Of a DNA stretch of 64,000 nucleotides, positions 1 through 7,996 are shown piece after piece. The notes beneath the pieces are model-generated. The model was not told the origin of the DNA, searched no databases, and saw nothing but the letters and a program-made list of their open reading frames with translations. The stretch comes from Melanopsichium pennsylvanicum (lineage: Eukaryota; Basidiomycota; Ustilaginomycetes; Ustilaginales), in contig OAPG01000004.1 of NCBI GenBank assembly GCA_900208305.1, positions 1 to 64,000 of the forward strand. Reading direction: 5' to 3'. Numbering within the stretch: the first letter of the stretch is position 1; each line of letters starts with the position of its first letter. A program made the translations under genes and the position numbers.

Positions 1-133
1 AACCCTAACCCTAACCCTAACCCTAACCCTAACCCTAACCCTAACCCTAACCCTAACCCTAACCCTAACCCTAACCCTAACCTAACCCTAACCCTAACCC
101 TAACCCTAACCCTAACCCTAACCCTAACCCTAA
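1..133. repeat. Telomeric repeat array (CCCTAA)n
   Basis: About 22 head-to-tail copies of the C-rich telomere hexamer run from the first base to 133, with one shortened unit (a CCTAA pentamer) near 80-85. The C-rich strand reads 5'->3' into the chromosome, so this is a left chromosome end. TTAGGG repeats are known in Ustilago and many other fungi. The array stops abruptly at 133 with no subtelomeric spacer. Confidence 0.98.
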
Positions 134-437
134 GCTGCAAGGGATGATGTCTTTTGCCGGCAAAGACTTACAGTAGGTGACCAAACTTTGGTGCAATAAT
201 TGTGCAGCGGTTGAAATGGTAAATGGTACAACAAGAACAAAGAGAAGCAAGCACATAGCTCTTATGTACTGGAGGGTCAAGGATTTTATTTCAGGAGAAG
301 ACTATGGAGGGCCCGTGGTCAAGATATGCAACATCAGTACTCACAATCAATTGGCCAACTGTTTCACAAAGGCACTCAGCAAAGAAGCGCTGAGTTGTGC
401 AACAATTGGGATTGGGATCAAGAAAGATATTCAATGA
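134..437 (+). pseudogene. Ty1/Copia retrotransposon RNase H fragment, broken at the telomere
   Basis: The frame read from 177 gives a LWCNN-AAVEMVNG stretch, then RTKRSKHIAL, then NQLANCFTKALSKEAL. These match the end of a Copia polyprotein RNase H domain: the LWCDN-AA motif, the RTKHIDI motif and the QLADIFTKAL motif. The same frame continues upstream to about 135 through a TAG stop at 174-176, giving MMSFAGKDL-like residues, and then runs straight into telomere repeat. The gag, protease, integrase and reverse transcriptase parts are missing, so this is a dead 3' remnant. Identification rests on motif recall, and I rate it good for the family and uncertain for exact ends. Confidence 0.75.
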
Positions 438-511
438 CTTGGTTTCAACATTATATGGGTCTCTTGGTTGAAATGGGTTCACTATGGGATATACAATTCA
501 CTGCTCAAACG

Positions 512-705
512 TGTGGGAGTGTGAAAAGGAAAGTTCATTGCACCAAATTGTTGGGGCGCGCCACATTTTTGAAGAGTAAACAACATGCAGAAGCCCAGGA
601 CCTTACATGCCAAGCAACACACAAAACATTCTTGTATATAAGTAGACTGGCATTCCGTTCTCACATTGAAATTGAAAGACAATCCACACCATTTGCTTCA
701 TACTG
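512..705 (+). mobile_element. Putative 3' LTR of the telomere-adjacent Copia remnant
   Basis: A TGTGGGAGTGTG start at 512 lies about 75 bases after the RNase H frame ends, the expected place for a 3' LTR. A TATA-like tatataag sits near 635. No second copy is present in the window to define the boundaries by alignment, so both ends are estimates. Confidence 0.35.
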
Positions 706-1077
706 AGAATCTAGCGTGACCAACAGTGTTGTCCCAAAACCTCCCTATTTACAACTTACATGCCTCTTCTGACACGTGTAGCAATAATGCATAAAAAATA
801 ATGATAGCGCTTGTCTTTGTAGGTTGGACCCTTTCAATGCTATAAGTTGACAGCGACGCGACCAACCCTCCCTCAGCAACACTACCATCAACACACATAT
901 CCCAACCTTTGTCTGCTACGCCAGGTCAGTCAATAACGACGGATGCAAAACCTGCCTATCATCCTGCGAGATTTCTGTCAACACCATTGACCTCCTTGTC
1001 TCATACCTGTGACAATTCGATGCACGACGCCTTCGCAGTGCGCATACATCCTGTGTGGGTGATCAACGATCCAAAGC

Positions 1078-4000
1078 ATGACGCCACCCGTGCGGCTCTC
1101 GCTGCAAGATATCGACAGCATACAGCAACATCTGAATGACGTTATCGAAGCACAAGATGGAAGCATATCCAATACGCCCCAAGATATGTCAACCAACCAA
1201 AAGACAGAACTCGCAAATGCTGCTCTTTATGTAACTCAGGCGATCCGCCAAGTGCTGTCTGACACCGTTCCGCTGCAAGATGCACACAAGAAGGCTATCC
1301 ATTCATTTCTGGACGATGTATTTGAAGCGCTCGACAACCAGGCGGCCCGTCATGATGACACCTCTTCTGACGGCGGTAGCATTACGCCACCCTCTCGCCG
1401 TTCGGCTATGACATTTAACGATCTTTCTCCAACGCGGCAGCAGGCAGCCAAGGCATCCGAATCCTTCTTTCAGCTGAAACGTGAGGCAAGAAATGATCTT
1501 ACTTCTACCTTCTCGACCATGTCCTCATTCTATATTGCTGCAGCTTCAGAGACCGCTGCCAGCAAGCAGAAGCGGTTCGAAAGATTGATCTTGAGATTCC
1601 TCGATGTAGTCGAGGAGCACCAGCACGCGCTTGCCCAGATTTTTCCCGATCTTACGACCGTGAATCCTACAACGGGCGAATGCTCCTCTAACGTCAAGGA
1701 TGCTCTTAAACATCTTCACAAGAGCGAAATCACCAGTCCAGATTGGGAGCAAATAGCTTACGTCCTTCTTCGTCTTCCTTATCGAAACGAGCAGCCATTG
1801 CGTGCAGACAATTTGGGCGAGCTCGAATCGCACTTTGCCAACCAGTTGCGCCGCAATTACCGCGGCGACGCCCCTTTTCGCTTCCTGCAATTCGTCCTTG
1901 AGGTCAATCGGCAGCGCACCGAGCAAGCATTACAAGCCGCCTCCCGCACTTCCATTCCCGACGACAATACTCAGTCCGGCTTTAATGCTTATTTGAAGAT
2001 GACCTCCCTCGTCCAGTCGAGTGGCACGGGCAAGACCCGTTTAGTGTTGGAGCTTGGCAAAGTGGCTCCGCTACTGTATACTTGCCTTCGGCGTAAAGCG
2101 CCAGACGAGCGTCCGAGTGTGGTCGACGGTTATCCCCTTGGCGACACGAGACTTTACACCTACTTCTCACGCAGCAAAATTTCCAGACCCACTCCCAATT
2201 CCGCTTCTGCCACTGCCGGTGATGCGCCCGTTCTTGATATATTGGATCTTTCCACAGTTTCATATGATCTCCAAGTGGCTGCCTTCGTTGGAGGCTGGTT
2301 CCAAACGCTTGCCACCGAGCTCAGATTCCTTTCAGACGCTCAGGCCAAACACAAGTATCTACAAAAGCTCAACGACTTTGATGGTGCTGACTCGACCGCC
2401 TCGACACGCAGCAAGTTCTTCATGGATGTGGTCAGGGCCGCGGAGGACCTTATCTGGCGCTACCGCCCTCTCGACCAGCGAGGGTCTGTTCCGTCCGATG
2501 TCTTCGGTCCATGCCTCGACTCCCCTGCCCTTGCACTGAGCGAACAGCTTCAGCCTGTGCGCCAATGGCTTGCTCAAGACAAGGCCGAAACATACCGCTC
2601 GCTCGGCACCCACGAATTGCCCGTCTTCGTCGCCGTAGATGAATGCGTCGAACTTATCATCCACAACCCCGCCCGCCGTCGAGAGAAGGAGTCGAGCAAC
2701 GACCAGCTCGAAAGCCTTCGGCGCGCCTTCAACTATCTGCTTGGGCTCGAATCACGGCACAAGAAGATTGTTTCCTTTTGGCTTGTCCTGCTTAGCACAA
2801 GCACGGGAGCAGCGACTCTCATCAAGCCCAAGGAGCTTCAGGGCTCAACGCGTGCCTTGACAAAGGAGGTGATGCCCATCTTTGTTGGCATGGGCTTTGA
2901 TGTACTGCGGAGCGAACAAGGGCCGCTTCGATCGCCCGCCGACGTGAGCACCCTCGAGCATGTGCGCAGCTACGGCCGACCTCTGTGGTCTTCGCTACAC
3001 GACAACTCGTTCTGGGAGGTCGCTCAGGCCAAGCTGTTCGGCAAGAGGACGGTAGACGAGGCAAGCTCTGTGGTGTGCTACAACGTGCTTGCCTCGCGAC
3101 TGGCATTACGATTGGTTCCTGTGCACGATGGAGACACGGCTCTTTTTGGTGAACAAAAGACGCTGGGTACACAATCGATCGATAGACATATGCGCATGCT
3201 TGAGCACGTCGCGGAAGACAGCAGCAGTTTCAGCGTCAATGCGCCCTCCGAACCTGTGCTAGCCGTTGCAGCCGCGCTCGCCATGCTGTCAGATAGTCCC
3301 CAGTTGCCCGGAATCTCGACGGGCCAGAACAGCACCAGTCTAGCATATGTCAAAATTATGAAGACCTTCACGACGCAAAGCCTTGCCGCGCTGGGTCCAC
3401 ACTTCCTCAAAGGCACTGGGGGCGAGTTTCTCACGCGCTGCGTCATGATGGCAGCTTGTGATGCGGTCAAACTGCCGCTGCTGCAGGGCAACCTGGCCAA
3501 TCGTGCTTCCAATATCTCTCGGCCCGTCGAGGTCGGCGCTTTCATACACAAACTTGCCCAGCTGGATGGGACAAGTCAGAAGGCGGTCACTGAAAGAGTG
3601 GATACGGTGTGTTCGCTCGTTCATCAGCGGCTTGGCGCTAATAGTACCGCGAACAAGGAGGATGTGCAGGCATGGCTCAACTTCTCCCACTTCGACGAGC
3701 TGCCCGAGGTCATCGCCGACATTTCACCGGACTACCTTTGGTATTGCTGGAAACGCGGTGTTGCCATTCAGATGGCGCACAAACAACCGGGCGTCGATGG
3801 CATCATTCCCGTCTTTGTTGGCCAGCTTTCTTCAAAGTTTGTCAGCGATGCGACTCAGGAGAGCCAGGCAAGGAGCGATGGTGATGCACCGGGCACATGG
3901 TCGTCGGGTGCGGCCCGGATGACTCCTTTCGATGCCGGCGCCATTCACGAGTGCGAGGCTGCTCGGCAGATGACGTTCATTGCTTGGGAATCCAAGTTCC

Positions 4001-4515
4001 GCAAAGACGCTTTGGGTGGCGAAGACGCCTCGAAAGACGCACTGACGGGCCCGCCTCTGCTGCCGCCTGCCTGTGACGCGAGCAAAGGCGAACCTCGTTC
4101 CAAACTCACCAAATTTGGCTTGCTGACGGTGTTGGCCGATCTTGGCACAGAGCAGGCATTCCAGGACACCAGGCTGCAGACTCGAGCTGAGACGATCACG
4201 ACTAGAGGCAAAGGACATCAACTCTCGCGGCTATGGATCCGTGGCCTCAGCGATGTAAAAGCATATCCTTGCTTGGACGATCTTGAGATCCGCGAACAGT
4301 TGCTTGCCTTGCGGGATGGCTTCGCAGATATTCGTGTGTATGAACAGTATAACCTGAATCCTCACCCTCTGTGGAATGCAGGAGCTAAGCCTGACGAGAT
4401 GAAGCCGGTCGTTGAAGGGCCTTCGCTCTTGTCCTCATGGCCATCCCCGCCTGGGTCTTCTGTCATCTCACTTGAACAGGTGGGATCCCATGCAGAGCCA
4501 ATGGACCAGAGCTGA
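1078..4515 (+). CDS. Subtelomeric P-loop NTPase-like protein, 1145 aa, function unknown
   Basis: This single uninterrupted frame starts less than 1 kb from the telomere. Around residues 308-322 there is a Walker A-like SSGTGKTR stretch preceded by hydrophobic residues. About 200 residues later (near 513-525) a hydrophobic strand ends in VDECVEL, a plausible Walker B. I recall basidiomycete and glomeromycete multicopy proteins with a similar SSGxGKSR motif, but I cannot assign a characterised family. No signal peptide or membrane segment is evident. The N-terminal 300 residues look helical and charged, and the C-terminal third has no motif I recognise. It does not resemble the RecQ-type helicases reported next to Ustilago telomeres. 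The start is the first ATG of the long frame, and an upstream spliced start cannot be excluded. Confidence 0.75.
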   Translation: MTPPVRLSLQDIDSIQQHLNDVIEAQDGSISNTPQDMSTNQKTELANAALYVTQAIRQVLSDTVPLQDAHKKAIHSFLDDVFEALDNQAARHDDTSSDGGSITPPSRRSAMTFNDLSPTRQQAAKASESFFQLKREARNDLTSTFSTMSSFYIAAASETAASKQKRFERLILRFLDVVEEHQHALAQIFPDLTTVNPTTGECSSNVKDALKHLHKSEITSPDWEQIAYVLLRLPYRNEQPLRADNLGELESHFANQLRRNYRGDAPFRFLQFVLEVNRQRTEQALQAASRTSIPDDNTQSGFNAYLKMTSLVQSSGTGKTRLVLELGKVAPLLYTCLRRKAPDERPSVVDGYPLGDTRLYTYFSRSKISRPTPNSASATAGDAPVLDILDLSTVSYDLQVAAFVGGWFQTLATELRFLSDAQAKHKYLQKLNDFDGADSTASTRSKFFMDVVRAAEDLIWRYRPLDQRGSVPSDVFGPCLDSPALALSEQLQPVRQWLAQDKAETYRSLGTHELPVFVAVDECVELIIHNPARRREKESSNDQLESLRRAFNYLLGLESRHKKIVSFWLVLLSTSTGAATLIKPKELQGSTRALTKEVMPIFVGMGFDVLRSEQGPLRSPADVSTLEHVRSYGRPLWSSLHDNSFWEVAQAKLFGKRTVDEASSVVCYNVLASRLALRLVPVHDGDTALFGEQKTLGTQSIDRHMRMLEHVAEDSSSFSVNAPSEPVLAVAAALAMLSDSPQLPGISTGQNSTSLAYVKIMKTFTTQSLAALGPHFLKGTGGEFLTRCVMMAACDAVKLPLLQGNLANRASNISRPVEVGAFIHKLAQLDGTSQKAVTERVDTVCSLVHQRLGANSTANKEDVQAWLNFSHFDELPEVIADISPDYLWYCWKRGVAIQMAHKQPGVDGIIPVFVGQLSSKFVSDATQESQARSDGDAPGTWSSGAARMTPFDAGAIHECEAARQMTFIAWESKFRKDALGGEDASKDALTGPPLLPPACDASKGEPRSKLTKFGLLTVLADLGTEQAFQDTRLQTRAETITTRGKGHQLSRLWIRGLSDVKAYPCLDDLEIREQLLALRDGFADIRVYEQYNLNPHPLWNAGAKPDEMKPVVEGPSLLSSWPSPPGSSVISLEQVGSHAEPMDQS

Positions 4516-4782
4516 CTCCTTGGCTGGTTCTCTGACTCTGCGACCCTTTTGTAGATACAGTCCCTTTGACTCCATCTCCTAATTACTGGCCTTTCCATTG
4601 CTCTTTGAAGCTTGAATCACACCTATAGTTGCACCAATCCGTGTGGATCCTGTGCAGTATCAGTACTGTGGTCACCTAAGATCACTGCTTGCTGCCCTTG
4701 AACAACTTGTTGATCACATACTGATTTGACTATTTCCTGTTTCACAATTGACTACTAGTTATAAAATTGTCTAGGGTACCAG
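4516..4782. other. Spacer after the NTPase gene
   Basis: No coding potential, structured repeat or RNA gene is visible. It probably contains the 3' UTR of the upstream gene and ends at the first palindromic repeat. Confidence 0.4.
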
Positions 4783-4859
4783 GTGTTACCAGAGGTGGAT
4801 TTCAGACCCGGTGAAACACTGTGTGTTCTATCAGGTTTCAGTTTGACATCCGGTAACAC
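4783..4859. repeat. Palindromic short interspersed element, copy A (77 bp)
   Basis: The stretch begins GTGTTACC and ends GGTAACAC, so its ends are inverted repeats. The interior is an imperfect palindrome in which one arm carries AAACCCGG and the other CGGGTTT-like sequence. Related copies occur at 5226-5260 and 5262-5328. The structure is like a miniature inverted-repeat element or a hairpin repeat. No coding capacity is present. Confidence 0.6.
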
Positions 4860-5225
4860 TACCCCCCTTCCAAGAACCAAGCTCCTGAAAGGTAATGAAG
4901 TTGCGCCATTGTGAAATACATACCTTCCACCAACCTTTAAGCTTGGTGCAAGACTCTACTTTTGCAGTGGAGTCTTTTCCTCTACACCATCATCTATTCC
5001 TGTTTTTTTTTTTTCATTATCTCAACATGCCTTGTTCCCCTTTTGAAGTTCCAATTCAACATTCTGCCTGCGCGGCCAGCCGTGCTGCAACTCTCTCTTT
5101 GGCGGCTGTGCCCATTGCTCTTTCAACTCCTCCTTGCCGCTGTGCCAACATTCCGGGCCCTTCAGGTGAGTGTTCCCCCACCAGTGATCTTGTTCTGGAC
5201 CCAGCTTTGCTTGACAATGAGCATC
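4860..5225 (+). other. Possible promoter and broken 5' exon of an unidentified gene
   Basis: A T-rich tract at 5002-5014 and an ATG at 5027-5029 open a frame beginning MPCSPFEVPIQHSACAASRA, rich in Ala, Ser and Arg, running into repeat sequence by 5226. A GTGAGT at about 5166 could be a splice donor. It could be the orphaned 5' end of a gene split by the downstream repeats, perhaps the sulfite oxidase remnant at 6707, but no homology proves this. Confidence 0.2.
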
Positions 5226-5328
5226 GTGTTACCGGGGGTGGCTTTCAAACCCGGTGAAACATGTTACCGGAGGTGGATTTCAAACCCGGTGAAACACTGT
5301 GTTCTATCGGGTTTCAGTTTGACATCCG
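5226..5328. repeat. Palindromic short element, copies B (partial) and C
   Basis: Copy B (5226-5260) keeps only the left arm. Copy C (5262-5328) reads from TGTTACCGGAGG to GACATCCG and lacks its final GGTAACAC because the LTR begins there. Both match copy A at 4783-4859 over most of their length. The tandem arrangement suggests repeated insertion or slippage at the same spot. Confidence 0.55.
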
Positions 5329-5865
5329 CTAGAACACGTGATTTCATCCAATATCAGTGCGACGCCTGCCGGACGCAGGTATCAACCGGCAGAGGAAACA
5401 TAGGGCACTAAGGATGACACAAGGCCTCCGTCTGGTACAGGAGGCCTGATGGAAGGGTGCAACATGATGTAGGACCGTCCGCTGTGTGTGTCATGGTTGC
5501 TGACAGCCAGCACTGGTTAGCACGGGGCCCAAGCTCAAGGGCGACATGGTTGCTGGCAGTTGGCATTGTTTAACACGGGGCCCAAGCTCGTGGTTGCCAT
5601 AGTTGATGGCAGTCGGCATTGTTTAACACGGGGCCCAAGCTTGTGGTTGTCATAGTTGATGACAGTCGGCATTGATTAGCACGGGGCCCAAGCTTGCGGA
5701 CACGTCGAAACTCTGGTGGCCATTGATACTCTGGTGTACCGGGGTCATAGCGGACAAAAGGGGAGCCCCTGGAGGGCCATAGGTATATAAGAACACAGTC
5801 TTTACAGTCGTGGAGGAGCGGATCTCATCCACTCTACTATACAATTACCCAGTCTTTACTTTACA
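5328..5865 (+). mobile_element. Copia-type LTR, sense orientation, about 538 bp
   Basis: Its left end (CGCTAGAACACG) aligns with the TGTTAGAACATG end of an inverted copy whose terminus is at 6706. A TATA-like gtatataag near 5783 precedes the 3' part. The LTR ends in TTACA at 5865, immediately before a tRNA primer-binding-like sequence. Four 53-bp tandem units lie inside it. Only one sense LTR is present, so this is a truncated element, not an intact one. Ends are inferred from comparison of the two copies. Confidence 0.65.
5492..5703 (+). repeat. Four 53-bp tandem units inside the LTR
   Basis: Units start at 5492, 5545, 5598 and 5651, each beginning CAT(G/A)GTTG and containing the conserved core CACGGGGCCCAAGCT. 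They are diverged from one another. The inverted LTR copy at 6382-6706 contains two such cores, so unit number differs between the copies. Confidence 0.8.
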
Positions 5866-5867
5866 AG

Positions 5868-5877
5868 TTGGTATCAG
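5868..5877 (+). promoter_or_regulatory. Retrotransposon primer-binding site (initiator tRNA-Met type)
   Basis: TTGGTATCAG lies two bases after the inferred LTR end. Copia elements commonly carry TGGTATCAGAGC here, complementary to the 3' end of initiator methionine tRNA. Only the first nine or so bases match well. Confidence 0.5.
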
Positions 5878-6353
5878 TTACTCAGTATATAGTTCTCATC
5901 AACAGCTGCAATCATACGGTATTGCAGCTATCCAGTGTCTGTGTTCTCCTCAGTATAAGGAGACAAGCTTCATCGACGATTGTCAGCACCATCACTGACA
6001 CTACAGCACCTCAACTGTAGGCGGAACCTCAACCGCGGTCACGGAACCTCCACCGTAGCCAATTCATTATCACGACAGCTTCAAGACCATCCGAAGCAGT
6101 CCCTGACGGTGACCAACACTTGCATCAAGAGCACTCGTGCATCGTGAAGGTCTTACAACACACAGACAAGTCGCATTACCTCTGAACAGAGTGTTCACAG
6201 TGGCCAGTCAGCTCAAGATTTGCGCAGCAGGTTTCACAGCAAAACACAATAGAACCGGCCTGCTTATCGGGTCTCAATCTCAGACATACTAAAACAGACG
6301 GTTTCAGCAGATCTCAACGCAAACCTTGAGCTTGGCACAGCGGCCCCTGACAG
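5878..6353 (+). mobile_element. Truncated untranslated leader of the LTR element
   Basis: This follows the primer-binding site where a retrotransposon leader and gag start would be expected. It is rich in CA and GACA motifs, with short repeats such as GGAACCTCAACC and GGAACCTCCACC near 6024-6056. No gag-like frame is visible, and it ends at the poly-C run. Confidence 0.4.
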
Positions 6354-6381
6354 CCCCCCCCCCCCCCCCCCCCCCCCCCCC
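6354..6381. repeat. 28-base poly-C run
   Basis: An unbroken run of C joins the sense leader to the inverted partial LTR. In the sense LTR the matching place is AAAAGGGGAGCCCC near 5756-5769. It may be a real expansion or join, or an assembly artefact at an inverted repeat. Confidence 0.9.
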
Positions 6382-6706
6382 TTGTCCGCTATGACCCCTG
6401 TACACAAGAGTGTTGATGGCCACCAGAGTGTCAATGTGTCTACAAGCTTGGGCCCCTTGCTAATCAGTGCCGACTGTCAGCAATCATGACGCCCACAAGC
6501 TTGGGCCCTGTGCTAACCCATACTGGCTGTCAGCAACCATGACACACTCAGCGGATGGTCCTACATCATGTTGCACCCACCCATCAGGCCTCCAGTACCA
6601 GCTGGAGACCTTGTGTCATCCTCAAAACCCTGTGTTGCCTTGGCCAGTTGATACTTGCGTACGGCAGACGTTGCACTGTTATTGGATGAAACCACATGTT
6701 CTAACA
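6382..6706 (-). mobile_element. Inverted partial LTR, same family as 5328-5865
   Basis: Read on the minus strand from 6706 it begins TGTTAGAACATG and continues colinearly with the sense LTR through the CCAATA-CAGTGC and GGATGACACAAGG blocks and two 53-bp-unit cores, ending at AGCGGACAAG beside the poly-C run. The TATA and 3' third of the LTR are missing. Its TG terminus abuts sulfite oxidase coding sequence at 6707, so this is an insertion boundary. Confidence 0.7.
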
Positions 6707-7816
6707 GATCTCCTCAAAGTGACTGCCACTCTCAAGTGTGCTCAAAATTGTTGCTCAGAGCTAGCCTCCTCCCACGTAACTGCCAAGGGTGTTCAGTGGG
6801 GCAATGCCGGCATCGCCAATGTTGTCTGGGGAGGAGCATCACTGTGCTCCGTCTTACTCTCCGCTGGCGTCCCCAATCCTTTTTTGCACCACTCAGACCT
6901 AGTCACTCTTGAACCTTCTCAATCCACATCTCAATCAGACTCTGCTGAATGGGCAAGATCTCTGCATTTGCACCTGTCTTCCGCGCAATAAAGCACCAAA
7001 TCAGATGACCCAACAAGAAAAGAGTTCTACGCTGCATCCATACCGCTCCCCACTGCAATGCATCCCAACCAAGGCTGCCTTTTGGCATATCAATACAACA
7101 GGCAGAATCTGACGCAGAAGCAGGGTGCACCGCTGAGGGCTGTGATCCCAGGTCATGTGGGCGCAAGGTGGGTCAAATGGCTCAACAGGATCAAGGTCAG
7201 TACAAAAGAGAACCAGAGTCCACCCATGAGGCAGGATTATAAGTTGCTCACTCCTTCAGGTCAACAAGGTGCAGAAATAGAGAGGACATATGCAGAGAAA
7301 GCAAAAGATCAAGAATTCAGAAAAGAAGAATTGAGGAAAGAGGTGCCTTTACAACGACTCGAAGCAAGTTGTTCAATCACACAGCCTGCCAAAGACGGAC
7401 AGCAGGTACAGCTCATAGAAGGCAAGATATTGATCAAAGGTTATGCGGGTCAAGACGGTTCCCCTGCAACAAAAGTATATCTTGCTCTTGTGCAAGAGCC
7501 ATCACAACAAGTCAGTTCTGAAGACTTGCTCAAGTCTTTACCCGAAAATATTGCATGGATGCAAGCTCAGATTCATCATCCACAGACTGTTGATCAAAGT
7601 CGTAGAGGTCTAGTTTCGACAACGTGGAGCTGGGCTTGGACGCTGTGGCAGCTCAATGTACCTGCGCCGTCGGTTGAGAACAAATGGGCTCTCGTAGCCA
7701 GGTGCGTCACAGCAGCCGGTGTCGAACAGGAACAGATCTCAAGCTGGAATCTCAGAGGTTTTGCAAATCGCTCTTGGTCGATTGTCCGAAACGTATCTAT
7801 CCAATCCTCACTATAA
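6707..7816 (+). pseudogene. Sulfite oxidase pseudogene, C-terminal part only
   Basis: Sulfite oxidase is a molybdenum-cofactor enzyme that oxidises sulfite to sulfate. One frame from 6707 gives KGVQWGNAGIANVVWGG, then LLAYQYN, then APLRAVIPGHVGARWVKWL and DYKLL, matching the Moco domain end. It continues with ILIKGYAGQDG, WAWTLWQLNVP and WNLRGFANRSW, typical of the C-terminal dimerisation domain. The N-terminal half with the catalytic cysteine is absent, cut by the inverted LTR at 6706. A TAA at 6989-6991 interrupts the frame, which then resumes in phase. CAGNRR of the family reads CAQNCC here, with Arg-to-Cys changes that fit C-to-T decay at CpG. The gene is therefore non-functional as it stands. 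Confidence 0.85.
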
Positions 7817-7996
7817 TCCTTCGCAACACTGTTACCTTGTACCATTCTTACCATTCTCGCACCAATGTTCTTGCGCGCGAAGGTCCTTGTGTGATCCAGA
7901 CTCTGCTGTGTTGCAATGAGATTCGATATCAACTCATAATACAAAGAACAAAGCAAAACATGCAAAAATAATGATCTCATGCTGCCACTCGTTTGT

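Noticed and set aside
77..280. A minus-strand frame with a Gly-Leu repeat at the telomere
   Set aside because: It is a translation of the telomere hexamer and not a gene.
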